Assembly: GCF_934359325.1 (NCBI RefSeq)
Contig: NZ_CAKRLH010000027.1
Location: 1-13,417, forward strand
Source of the DNA: an uncultured Porphyromonas sp.
GTDB taxonomy: Bacteria; Bacteroidota; Bacteroidia; Bacteroidales; Porphyromonadaceae
DNA: 13,417 nt
Direction of reading: 5' to 3'
A program made the position numbers and the translations under genes. Below, in pieces: positions 1 through 6,962 of the stretch (position 1 is the first letter of the stretch; the number at the start of each line of letters is the position of its first letter). A model generated the notes under the pieces. The model saw only the letters and a program-made list of their open reading frames with translations. It was not told where the DNA came from and searched no databases.

Positions 1-1
1 A

Positions 2-1267
2 CTGGCTTATGAGTATGGTCGGGCGACGGCAGAGGAGGCGCGCCGCGTCGGCATCCACGTCAACTTTGCCCCCGTCCTGGACGTCAATAGCAACCCCGCA
101 AACCCTGTCATCGGCAACCGAAGTCTCGGCTCCTCGCCCGACCTCGTGATCCGCATGGGACTTGCCTACTCTAAGGGGCTTGAGGACAATGGCCTCCTAT
201 CCACGGCAAAGCACTTCCCCGGTCATGGCGACACCTCCACCGACTCGCATAAGACCCTCCCGGTGATCAGTCGCACCCGCGCCCAGCTGGAGGAGGTGGA
301 GCTCGCCCCCTTCCGCGCCTACATCCGTGAGGGCTACGGCGGTATGATGGTAGGGCACCTCAGCGTCCCCGCCCTCGGCACGGGTCCACTGGCGACCAGT
401 GCCGTCCCTGCCGTCGTCACTGACCTGCTGCAGCACGAGATGGGCTTCGGCGGACTGATCTTTACCGACGGTCTGGGGATGAAGGGCATCGTCGACGGTG
501 CCGGGGAGCTGGGCGTCTACGTCACCACGCTCCTCGCCGGTGCCGATATCCTCGTAGCGCCGACAGACCCCTTCCAAGCGCTCGACGACGTGACCGCAGC
601 GGTCGATAAGGGGATCCTCTCCCAGGCGGAGATCACCCGCCGCTGCCGCAAGGTTCTCCTCTGGAAGCACCTCCTCGGTGCCGACAGCCGTGAGCCTCTG
701 GAGACGAAGCACCTCGACGCCGACCTCCACCCGAGAGCCTCTCGAGAGCTCCTCGACCGGATCTACGAGGGCGCAATGACACTGGTAAAGAATGAGCAAA
801 GCATCCTCCCGCTTCATAAGGAGGATCGGGTCGCCCTCCTTACCTACGGGGACGACTCCGCCGACCTCCTTCGCTCCACCATTAGCCGTGTATCAAAGGC
901 TGACGGATACACCATCCGTCGCTCTACCGGTCCAGCGGCTCGTCGGGCCATTCTCGACAAGCTCCGCTCCTACGACAAGGTGGTGGTCGCTGTCACCTGG
1001 AAGGGATTCGCTCCCGGTGAGGACCTGACGAAGCTCCTCGGTGAGACGAAGAGCGTCCTCCTCTTCCACACCTCCCCCTACGCCGCCCTCGACTATATGG
1101 AGGCGATGAAGGCGGCGACCGCCGTCGGCTTTGCCTACGACACTCGGTCGGAGGGGATGCGCGCCATGGGCCGAGCGCTGACAGGCGAGCGCCCCATCTC
1201 CGGCAAGCTCTCCGTCGACCTCCCGCCCCTCTACAAGCAGGGCGACGGCATCGTGATCGGCAAGTAA
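2..1267 (+). CDS. Glycoside hydrolase family 3 beta-N-acetylhexosaminidase, 5' truncated
   Basis: This is the C-terminal ~421 residues of a GH3 enzyme; the reading frame is open from base 2, so the true start lies upstream of the window. GH3 N-acetylhexosaminidases (NagZ type) remove terminal N-acetylglucosamine from cell-wall fragments or glycans. Visible motifs are FAPVLDVNSNPANPVIGNRS (about 68-127), KHFPGHGDTSTDSH (about 209-250), whose Asp-x-His (242-250) matches the catalytic Asp-His dyad of the NagZ subgroup, and IFTDGLGMKGI, whose Asp at 467-469 matches the nucleophile. After the barrel comes a second alpha/beta domain beginning near the segment GAMTLVKNEQSILPL (about 770-815). Many Bacteroidota homologues continue into a C-terminal beta-lactamase-like domain; this one stops without it. 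The missing N-terminus hides any signal peptide, so periplasmic or surface location is unproven. The family call is firm; the substrate is inferred. Confidence 0.92.
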   Translation: MAYEYGRATAEEARRVGIHVNFAPVLDVNSNPANPVIGNRSLGSSPDLVIRMGLAYSKGLEDNGLLSTAKHFPGHGDTSTDSHKTLPVISRTRAQLEEVELAPFRAYIREGYGGMMVGHLSVPALGTGPLATSAVPAVVTDLLQHEMGFGGLIFTDGLGMKGIVDGAGELGVYVTTLLAGADILVAPTDPFQALDDVTAAVDKGILSQAEITRRCRKVLLWKHLLGADSREPLETKHLDADLHPRASRELLDRIYEGAMTLVKNEQSILPLHKEDRVALLTYGDDSADLLRSTISRVSKADGYTIRRSTGPAARRAILDKLRSYDKVVVAVTWKGFAPGEDLTKLLGETKSVLLFHTSPYAALDYMEAMKAATAVGFAYDTRSEGMRAMGRALTGERPISGKLSVDLPPLYKQGDGIVIGK

Positions 1268-1285
1268 TCCCCGATATAAACAAAG

Positions 1286-1326
1286 AGAGCGTCCCCGATG
1301 GTCGTGTAGATCATCGGGGACGCTCT
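1286..1326 (+). terminator. Hairpin terminator after the GH3 gene
   Basis: A perfect 15-bp inverted repeat, AGAGCGTCCCCGATG (1286-1300) and its complement (1312-1326), surrounds an 11-nt loop, 18 nt after the GH3 stop codon. No T-run follows, so it is a strong hairpin of the kind often seen at Bacteroidota gene ends and not a textbook intrinsic terminator. Confidence 0.7.
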
Positions 1327-1468
1327 GTGTCCGTGTCAGGAAATCACTCAGCGGTGTCGGCTGTGTGACAGAGCTGACGCAATTGAGTTTTATCTCGCCC
1401 ACCCGATCCCGGCAGGGATCTGCGGCACCGGGGAGTATCGTACCAGGCTGGATAGAGTTAGGTGAATT

Positions 1469-1528
1469 CTAAACCCGGTATTAGTGATCACTAAACCCGG
1501 TAATAGTGATGACTAATACCGGGTTTAG
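1469..1528. repeat. Composite direct and inverted repeat array
   Basis: Two tandem 22-bp units (1469-1490 and 1491-1512) begin CTAAACCCGGTA and differ at two positions. They are followed by an inverted copy, ACTAATACCGGGTTTAG (1512-1528), which is the perfect complement of 1469-1485 and matches 1491-1507 with one mismatch across a 4-nt loop. The unit junction also forms a 14-bp perfect palindrome, TTAGTGATCACTAA (1481-1494). The array could fold in two mutually exclusive ways. Its role is unknown; an intergenic dispersed repeat, protein-binding site or bidirectional terminator are all possible. Confidence 0.8.
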
Positions 1529-1664
1529 TTGGGGGGCGCAAGGCTGCCCCATCAGAGCTATACGGTAAGCCATCTGATGCTCAGGTATGCGGATGGGTGG
1601 TCTCTCTTGTCGCTCATCTCCGATGTGACGGCGACCCACAAGGGGTCTGGACACGAAATAAACT

Positions 1665-1754
1665 CTCGTACATCGGTCTTCGCCACTTCGTGGCTCGACA
1701 GATGCCTACGGAGCGGGCATCCTTGCGGATGCAGTTACGCTGCTGATGGACGAG
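1665..1754 (+). ncRNA. Possible structured RNA segment (weak candidate)
   Basis: Nearly complementary arms CTCGTACATC (1665-1674) and GATGGACGAG (1745-1754, 9 of 10 pairs) enclose a hairpin GCCAC/GTGGC (1682-1694), a hairpin GCATCC/GGATGC with a tetraloop (1717-1732) and a small GCAG/CTGC stem (1731-1743, sharing two bases with the previous one). GGCATC (1716-1721) can instead pair with GATGCC (1701-1706), so alternative folds exist. No known RNA family is recognised. The fold could be chance, a decayed gene or a repeat remnant. Confidence 0.2.
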
Positions 1755-1794
1755 TCTCAAATGCGAATTAGCCATTGAGGGACGCTGATCCGAC

Positions 1795-1825
1795 TTGGCG
1801 ATATCAATAATATTTGCTAAAATTG
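1795..1825 (+). promoter_or_regulatory. Possible promoter of the B12 operon
   Basis: TAAAATTG (1818-1825) differs by one base from the Bacteroidota -7 element TAnnTTTG, and TTGG (1795-1798) lies 19 bp upstream where TTTG would be expected. Transcription would then begin about 1829-1832, just before the first riboswitch helix at 1838. An overlapping alternative, AATATTTG (1809-1816), also has one mismatch but no upstream partner. The match is imperfect; position relative to the riboswitch is the best argument. Confidence 0.35.
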
Positions 1826-1837
1826 CACCCACAAAGA

Positions 1838-2052
1838 CTATGGTGTCCTCCCGCACGGGCTCTCCGAGCGAGAGGATGAAAAGGGAATCAGGTGCAAGTC
1901 CTGAGCAGACCCGCTGCCGTAAGCTCCACAGCGACTCCCCTCACACCCTACACTCCACTGTCGCCACCCGGCGATGGGAAGGAGGTGAGAGGAGGGAGCA
2001 AGCCGGAAGACCTGCCACAGTCATAGAGTAATGTGCTTCCGGGGAAAGGAGC
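1838..2052 (+). promoter_or_regulatory. Cobalamin riboswitch
   Basis: The conserved core of the adenosylcobalamin/cobalamin class is readable: AAAAGGGAATCAGGTGCAAG (about 1879-1898), CAGACCCGCTGCCGTAAGC (about 1906-1924), CCACTG then GGGAAGG (1955-1983), and GCCGGAAGACCTGCC (2002-2016), the variant of the usual GCCAGGAGACCTGCC. CTATG (1838-1842) pairs with CATAG (2022-2026) as the closing P1 helix. Hairpin TCGCC-ACCC-GGCGA (1961-1974) fits P5/L5. Downstream, an imperfect stem (2035-2052) with a GGGGAAA loop fits P13, whose G-run could kiss the CCC of L5. Binding of B12 is expected to switch off the downstream uptake operon. The core assignment is firm; the L5-L13 contact and exact ends are inference. 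Confidence 0.93.
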
Positions 2053-2145
2053 GACAGACGGATCCACATCAGGATACATTCATAGTCAAACCTGCGGCCT
2101 TTCTCATACCCCCTACCCTGGAGCCTATGACCGATGTAGAGAGAT

Positions 2146-3303
2146 ATGAGGATACGAGTACAAGCAATGGGATTCTTGGCAGCACTGCTCTCAGTAGTGT
2201 GTGCCTGCGACAAGGTTCCGGAGCTTCCCTCCTTCGAGGGGGAGGATGGCAATAAAGCTGTGATGATCGTGGTGAATGAGGGACTCTTCACCACCAATAC
2301 CGCCGCCCTATCGGTAATCTACGAGGACGGTAAGACTTACTTCGATGTCTTCCGGTGGGTTAATGACCGACCCCTCGGCGATGTGGCACAGTCTGTCACG
2401 GAGATCAACGGCTACTATTTCGTCGCAGTCAATAACTCCCGGCGCGTCGAAGTTCTGGATAAGAAGACCTTTAAGAGCGTCGGTTGCATCCGGTACAAGG
2501 AGTCCGGCTCTCCTCGCTTCATCGCACCCCTCTCCGACTCTACGGCAATGGTTTCCGACCTCTACGGACAGATCGTAACCATCCGGACCAAGCCGCCCTA
2601 TAAAGAACTGGAGTACATCAAGCTGCCACTCAAGTCTACCAGCATCGAGAAGATCACCTCCGTCGGAGGTAAGGTCTTCGGGGCATATCTCAATCGCGGG
2701 CTGGCAGTCTTTGACTGCGATGACTACAGTATCCGCAATATGCGCCTTATGGAGGATGTCGTCGTGGGTGAGCTGACGAAGACCTGTAAGATGCAGGTCG
2801 ATGCCGACAATCATCTCTGGGTAGTCACCACGCCGAGGCTGGCACGAGATCAGAAGAGCCTGACACTGAATTGTATTGACCCGGCTCAGGAGCGAGTGAT
2901 CAAGAAAGTGGAGATCCCCTATGTCCTATCCGACATCAAGAGAGGCGATATCGTCGGGATGCCTAATTACAATCGTGTCGATATGGATCCTACAAAGACG
3001 CTGATCTACTTCAACCTCATGGTGGCCACAAAGGATGGGAAGGACAGAAAGGCCTCCGATCCGGTGCAGACCGTCTATACCCTCAATACCAAGACCGGCA
3101 AAGTGGAGAAGTACCTCGAGCTCCCTGGCGTCAGCATGATGTACGGCATGGGTGTCTCTCCTAAGGGCGAGGTGTGCATCTGCGACTGCCTCGACTACAC
3201 GGCACAGCGAGGCTATGTGCGTGTCTTCTCACGAGAGACCCCGGAAGTGAAGAGCTATAAGGTGGGTGTATACCCCAGAATGATCATTTTTCCTCAAGAC
3301 TGA
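2146..3303 (+). CDS. btuG: BtuG-like surface beta-propeller lipoprotein (vitamin B12 capture)
   Basis: This 385-residue lipoprotein is the first gene after the cobalamin riboswitch. BtuG proteins of gut Bacteroidota are seven-bladed propellers that bind B12 on the cell surface and sit on the BtuB channel. The N-terminus is a short signal peptide ending in a lipobox-like VVCAC, placing the lipidated cysteine at residue 21, followed by acid-rich residues typical of surface export. The mature start (about 34-110) has the family pattern: VNEGLF, then NDRPLGDVAQS, then a repeat-like segment YYFVAVNNSRRVEVLDKKTF. YVRVFSRE and YPRMIIFP near the C-terminus fit the last blade. Length matches the family. 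An in-frame stop at 2137-2139 rules out an earlier start; Met8 (2167) is an unlikely alternative because it would shorten the signal peptide. The stop overlaps the next start by one base (TGATG), indicating translational coupling. The B12 role is inferred from homology pattern and riboswitch. Confidence 0.85.
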   Translation: MRIRVQAMGFLAALLSVVCACDKVPELPSFEGEDGNKAVMIVVNEGLFTTNTAALSVIYEDGKTYFDVFRWVNDRPLGDVAQSVTEINGYYFVAVNNSRRVEVLDKKTFKSVGCIRYKESGSPRFIAPLSDSTAMVSDLYGQIVTIRTKPPYKELEYIKLPLKSTSIEKITSVGGKVFGAYLNRGLAVFDCDDYSIRNMRLMEDVVVGELTKTCKMQVDADNHLWVVTTPRLARDQKSLTLNCIDPAQERVIKKVEIPYVLSDIKRGDIVGMPNYNRVDMDPTKTLIYFNLMVATKDGKDRKASDPVQTVYTLNTKTGKVEKYLELPGVSMMYGMGVSPKGEVCICDCLDYTAQRGYVRVFSRETPEVKSYKVGVYPRMIIFPQD

Positions 3304-5366
3304 TGAATAAGCAAGCTCTATCGGCAATGGTGGCACTCGGGCTTTTCCTCCCCACCATCTCCGCCATCGCACAAGACGTCCACGAGGAGGACAGCATCGC
3401 CCGGAGCTATACGCTGCAGACCCTCTTCGTCACGGAAAAGTATATCACCAAGGAGAAAGAGGTCAACATAGGGGCAAAGACACAGACCATCCCTGCTCCG
3501 ATCCTTGAGGTCTTCCAGTCCAGGAGCCTCGCAGATCTGCTGATCGAGCAGACCTCGATCAACGTCAAGAGTATGGGACTTGGTGCGCTGGCGACCGCTT
3601 CTTTCCGAGGTGCAAGCCCGTCACAGACACGAGTAAACTGGAATGGTGTCAATATTACCCCCGTTATGGCAGGGATCTTTGACTTCTCTCAGATGCCGGT
3701 CTTCTTCGCTGACAAGGTTTCCCTGGTCTACGGGAGCAATGACGTGAAGAGTGGCACCGGAGCGGTCGGAGGCAGTGTCAATGTCTCCAATATCCCGGTC
3801 TGGGATGGTCGCACGGTGACAGACCTCTCCGCGGAGTACGGCTCCTACAATACCTATACCGTTAAGGGGGCGATGCGCTATGGTACCAATCGCCTCTCGA
3901 TGAAGACACGGGCCTACTTCCAGCACTCCGACAACAACTTCTCCTACATCAATAAGGTCACCTCCAATGAGCATTTCCTCGAGCAGAGGGTCGATGCCGA
4001 GTACAGTATGGCCTCAGCGATGCAGGATCTCCACTATCGGTTTTCGCCCGAGTCTCGCCTATCGACAGCCGTATGGTATCAGTACGGCAATAGGATGCTT
4101 CCGCAGCCACTTGGTGTGGAGGCGACATCTCACGAGCGGCAGAAGGAACAAAACTTCCGCGCCTATGCAGGATGGGACAGGCACTTTGGCTCCAAGTCTC
4201 AGCTGGCCGTCAAGGGGGCTTACATCTTCTATCAGCTGCGGTACGACAAGTGGTACTCCACGACCCACTTCGACCCCTATGGGAATACCAACGCCAGCCA
4301 TACGTGGAGCCTGAGTGGCGACTTCTCCCACCGTCTCACCGAGGAGATCCTCCTCAATACGACGCTCACCTACCAGCACGACATGGCCAAGGCGGAGAGC
4401 TACAGGGACCTGGATCCAAGTAAGTACACCATCGATGACATCGAGTACAAGATCCCCGATCTGGAGCCTCCGGTCAAGGAGTACCGCAATATCCTCTCTT
4501 GGCACAACTCCGTGCGGTGGCAGTTTGCTGACCACTGGCTCACCGACCTCCGACTGATGCTGGAGACAAACGACTGGAGGAAGCCGGTCTGTACCTACTC
4601 CCTTGGGGTCATAGGAAGCATCGTGCCTAATAGGTTCAACGTCCGCAGCAGTGTGGCATACAACTACCGATTCCCCAGCCTCAATGAGCTCTACTGGCGC
4701 CCGGGCGGTAATCCTGACGTCCTGCCGGAGCGGGGAACATCCTTTGATGCCACATTCTCGCTCGACCTGCCCATCAGGAGGGGGTGGAACTTCAAGGCTG
4801 AGGTGGCACCTTACCTGATGCTGATCGACAACTGGATCCTCTGGCTGCCGACCGACGAGAGCGCACGAGGCAGAGGCAGCTCGTCCAATCAGTGGCTCTG
4901 GACACCTCAAAATAAGCGAGACGTCCTCTCTACCGGTGTGGAGCTGATGAGCCGGCTCTCCTATACGCACAAGGACTTGCGCAGCTCGGTGACCTTCAAT
5001 TACACCTATACCGACTCTCATACTCGGACAAAGCAGCACAAGGATGACGGCTCGCTCCTCAAGCAGATCCCCTATGTCCCCAAGCAGAAGTGGAGCATCC
5101 GTCTCTCGCTCGACTACAAGCAGGCGTTCCTCAACTTCCAGACCACCTATGTCGGTGTCCGCTTTATCACAACGGATCAGTCCTACTTCACCTACCCCTA
5201 CAATGTCTGCAACCTCCAGGCAGGCTATACCATCGCCCTCGGAAATAAGGTGATCCTCTCTCCTCAGGTGAGGGTGGACAATCTCTTCAACACCTACTAC
5301 GAGTCGACGCAGTACTACCCGATGCCACGGCGTAATGTGCTCGGCTCTCTCATTGTCAGATTTTAA
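3303..5366 (+). CDS. btuB: BtuB-like TonB-dependent outer-membrane cobalamin receptor
   Basis: This 687-residue protein is a TonB-dependent receptor that imports its ligand across the outer membrane with energy from the inner-membrane TonB-ExbB-ExbD complex. A signal peptide (residues 1-23) ends AIA before Gln24. A candidate TonB box, TLFVTEK, lies at about 40-46. The plug domain follows (about 60-175) with LADLLIEQTSINVKSMG, ATASFRGASPSQTRVNWNG and the typical VSLVYGSNDVKSGTGAVGG. The rest is barrel with alternating aromatic strands. It ends VRVDNLFNTYYEST through LIVRF, with the C-terminal Phe used for barrel assembly. There is no long N-terminal CarboxypepD_reg-like extension as in SusC proteins, which fits the shorter BtuB/cobalamin group. 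Context decides the substrate: it sits in a riboswitch-controlled operon directly after and coupled to btuG. Haem or another metal complex is the main alternative and is less likely given the riboswitch. Confidence 0.88.
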   Translation: MNKQALSAMVALGLFLPTISAIAQDVHEEDSIARSYTLQTLFVTEKYITKEKEVNIGAKTQTIPAPILEVFQSRSLADLLIEQTSINVKSMGLGALATASFRGASPSQTRVNWNGVNITPVMAGIFDFSQMPVFFADKVSLVYGSNDVKSGTGAVGGSVNVSNIPVWDGRTVTDLSAEYGSYNTYTVKGAMRYGTNRLSMKTRAYFQHSDNNFSYINKVTSNEHFLEQRVDAEYSMASAMQDLHYRFSPESRLSTAVWYQYGNRMLPQPLGVEATSHERQKEQNFRAYAGWDRHFGSKSQLAVKGAYIFYQLRYDKWYSTTHFDPYGNTNASHTWSLSGDFSHRLTEEILLNTTLTYQHDMAKAESYRDLDPSKYTIDDIEYKIPDLEPPVKEYRNILSWHNSVRWQFADHWLTDLRLMLETNDWRKPVCTYSLGVIGSIVPNRFNVRSSVAYNYRFPSLNELYWRPGGNPDVLPERGTSFDATFSLDLPIRRGWNFKAEVAPYLMLIDNWILWLPTDESARGRGSSSNQWLWTPQNKRDVLSTGVELMSRLSYTHKDLRSSVTFNYTYTDSHTRTKQHKDDGSLLKQIPYVPKQKWSIRLSLDYKQAFLNFQTTYVGVRFITTDQSYFTYPYNVCNLQAGYTIALGNKVILSPQVRVDNLFNTYYESTQYYPMPRRNVLGSLIVRF

Positions 5367-5377
5367 CACCATTTTCT

Positions 5378-6931
5378 ATGAATAAGATGTCTATACACAA
5401 GCTGCTCCTCTGCCTGCCACTCCTACTGATCGGATTGGCGGGATGTACGGGTGAGGATGAGCCCACACCCACGGACCGGAAGGTCTCGATTGAGGTCACT
5501 ATGCCTTATCCCCTCTCCCTGGAGGGAGTAAAGGGCTCAATGGCCTACTACTGGAATAAGGAGCTCTCCCTTCACCTCCTCATCTCGCAGCAGGGGAAGA
5601 AAAGCCTGCCCCTGACGCTCAGACCGGAAGCCATCCCCGGTGAGGGGGACAAGGTACGCTTCGACGTGACCATCCCCCACGACCGCTTCGACCCATCCAA
5701 GCCGGTCACGGTGACCGGATCTGTACTGCGGAGCGAGGGTACTAGAGCGGTGGCTCCGCAGACTATCCCGGTCGGTGGAGGACAGGCGATCAAGCCTAAG
5801 GGCTTTGGCGGGCTGCTTCCCTACGACCTCCTGAAGGAGATCCACCAGCCGCTCTTTATCCAGCCGGTCACCATCACTCCTGATGAGGAGAAGGTCAGTC
5901 CCGTCAAGCTCGAGCCGAAGGGGCAACTCCTCTTCCTACAATTCCACAACGGTACGGACGAGGCGGTCGCACTCAATACACTCACCCTGAAGTCAGCCGA
6001 TGGCACCCTCTTCGGTACGGATGCCTTCTACGACCCTGCGACCGGAGAGATGAGGGGCACAAGAGGAGACTCCTCACCGAGCCTTCCTCTCGACAAGCAG
6101 GAGATGCTCAGCCCCGACCTTGTGGCTGCTTACCTCGTCTGGCTCCCCTCCGAGAAGCTTCCCAAGGCGACCTACCGACTATCCCACCTGACGGAGGATG
6201 GCAAGGAGGTGATCAGTGAGGGCGAGACGCCAACGGATCTGGACAAGTCTCTCTCCCTCTCCTACCTCGGGATGAAGGAGGATGGTACGCTGGAGATCAG
6301 CGACGAGCCGGTGATAGAGGAGGCGGACATCTCCGAGGGAGGAGACCCGCTCTTCACCATGAATGACATCGAGTTTTGGGTCGGAGAGGGTGAGAAGAGA
6401 GCCGCCCTCGTCATCGAGTGGCACGACGACAAGCAACCCGATGCCATGGTATGGGGCTACCGCTTCGATGGAGAGAAGACCGGATACGATATGATGATGG
6501 CTGTCGTCGAGGCCGATCCCCGTCTGAGTCTGCTCCTCGGCAAGGCCTTTGGCGGACTTGATGTGATCTTCGGCATGGGGTATCAGTTCACTCCCACCAC
6601 CCCACGCGCTCCGATAATCCTCGACGGGCAGAAGCTCTCCAATAACGGCAATGGCATCACCTTCGTTGAGAACGCCAAGGATGCCGACAAGTATAAGTTT
6701 GGAGACGAGTCCGGACACTGGAAGGAGGGCTGGTATAAGAACGGCTACTGGGTCTACTACGTCAAGGACAACCGCCTCGACAGCTTCTCTTACTCTCAGC
6801 TGGTATACAGCCTTCGCCACCTTGTGGACGGCTGCTGGGACGGCTGGTCCTTCCAGGATGGTATGGAGAGCTACGTGGGCAGACCTCACGGCAATAAGTT
6901 TGTGCCTGCTCCCCTTCCTGATAAGAAATGA
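5378..6931 (+). CDS. Surface lipoprotein of unknown function in the B12 operon (WGYRFDG/WDGWSF domain)
   Basis: I cannot assign this 517-residue protein to a characterised family. It has a lipoprotein signal peptide with lipobox LAGC (Cys23) followed by TGEDE, the acidic motif associated with surface export in Bacteroidota. Residues about 30-315 look like beta-rich repeats with no clear motif. Residues about 325-495 form a distinct domain: NDIEFWVGEGEKRAALVIEW, WGYRFDG (359-365) followed by GYDMM, an aromatic cluster HWKEGWYKNGYWVYYV, and DGCWDGWSF near the end. From memory, similar W-rich domains occur in other Bacteroidota surface proteins and in some PEP-CTERM proteins; this was not checked. 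The gene starts 11 nt after btuB and must share its transcript, so a part in binding or handing over B12 is likely but inferred. It could be a functional counterpart of the accessory B12-binding lipoprotein BtuH; I see no sequence proof of that. Met4 is an alternative start. Confidence 0.85.
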   Translation: MNKMSIHKLLLCLPLLLIGLAGCTGEDEPTPTDRKVSIEVTMPYPLSLEGVKGSMAYYWNKELSLHLLISQQGKKSLPLTLRPEAIPGEGDKVRFDVTIPHDRFDPSKPVTVTGSVLRSEGTRAVAPQTIPVGGGQAIKPKGFGGLLPYDLLKEIHQPLFIQPVTITPDEEKVSPVKLEPKGQLLFLQFHNGTDEAVALNTLTLKSADGTLFGTDAFYDPATGEMRGTRGDSSPSLPLDKQEMLSPDLVAAYLVWLPSEKLPKATYRLSHLTEDGKEVISEGETPTDLDKSLSLSYLGMKEDGTLEISDEPVIEEADISEGGDPLFTMNDIEFWVGEGEKRAALVIEWHDDKQPDAMVWGYRFDGEKTGYDMMMAVVEADPRLSLLLGKAFGGLDVIFGMGYQFTPTTPRAPIILDGQKLSNNGNGITFVENAKDADKYKFGDESGHWKEGWYKNGYWVYYVKDNRLDSFSYSQLVYSLRHLVDGCWDGWSFQDGMESYVGRPHGNKFVPAPLPDKK

Positions 6932-6962
6932 ACTAACATCAACATAACTCAATCCAATAATC

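Larger units (their letters stand above)
1268..2145. other. Long non-coding region between the GH3 gene and the B12 operon
   Basis: This 878-bp gap has no convincing gene. In order it contains the GH3 terminator hairpin, about 140 bp in which I see nothing, the repeat array at 1469-1528, a hairpin CATCAGA/TCTGATG (1550-1556 with 1573-1579), a segment that can fold into nested hairpins (about 1665-1754), a promoter candidate near 1795-1825, the cobalamin riboswitch, and about 95 nt of leader before the first operon gene. Small open frames here (for example 1529-1771 on + and 1614-1856 on -) have no recognisable protein features and overlap the repeat or structured segments. Confidence 0.7.

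Noticed and set aside
1469..1528. CRISPR array
   Set aside because: Only two tandem units with no spacers between them, plus an inverted copy, and no cas genes nearby.
1529..1771. Small plus-strand open frame of 80 codons
   Set aside because: No start context, no recognisable protein features, and it overlaps the hairpin-rich segment. A decayed gene cannot be excluded.
1614..1856. Small minus-strand open frame of 80 codons
   Set aside because: It runs through the riboswitch start and promoter region and has no protein-like pattern.
2045..2051. AAAGGAG as a ribosome binding site for a leader peptide
   Set aside because: No ATG, GTG or TTG lies at a suitable distance, and the bases fit the P13 hairpin of the riboswitch.
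3303..5366. Haem/haemin receptor (HmuR-like) as the identity of the TonB-dependent receptor
   Set aside because: The upstream cobalamin riboswitch and the coupled BtuG-like gene point to corrinoid; I see no HmuY-like partner.
4059..5372. A 437-codon open frame on the minus strand opposite the TonB-dependent receptor
   Set aside because: It is the antisense shadow of a GC-rich, strongly supported gene; the translation has no domain pattern and is rich in residues produced by reversed common codons.
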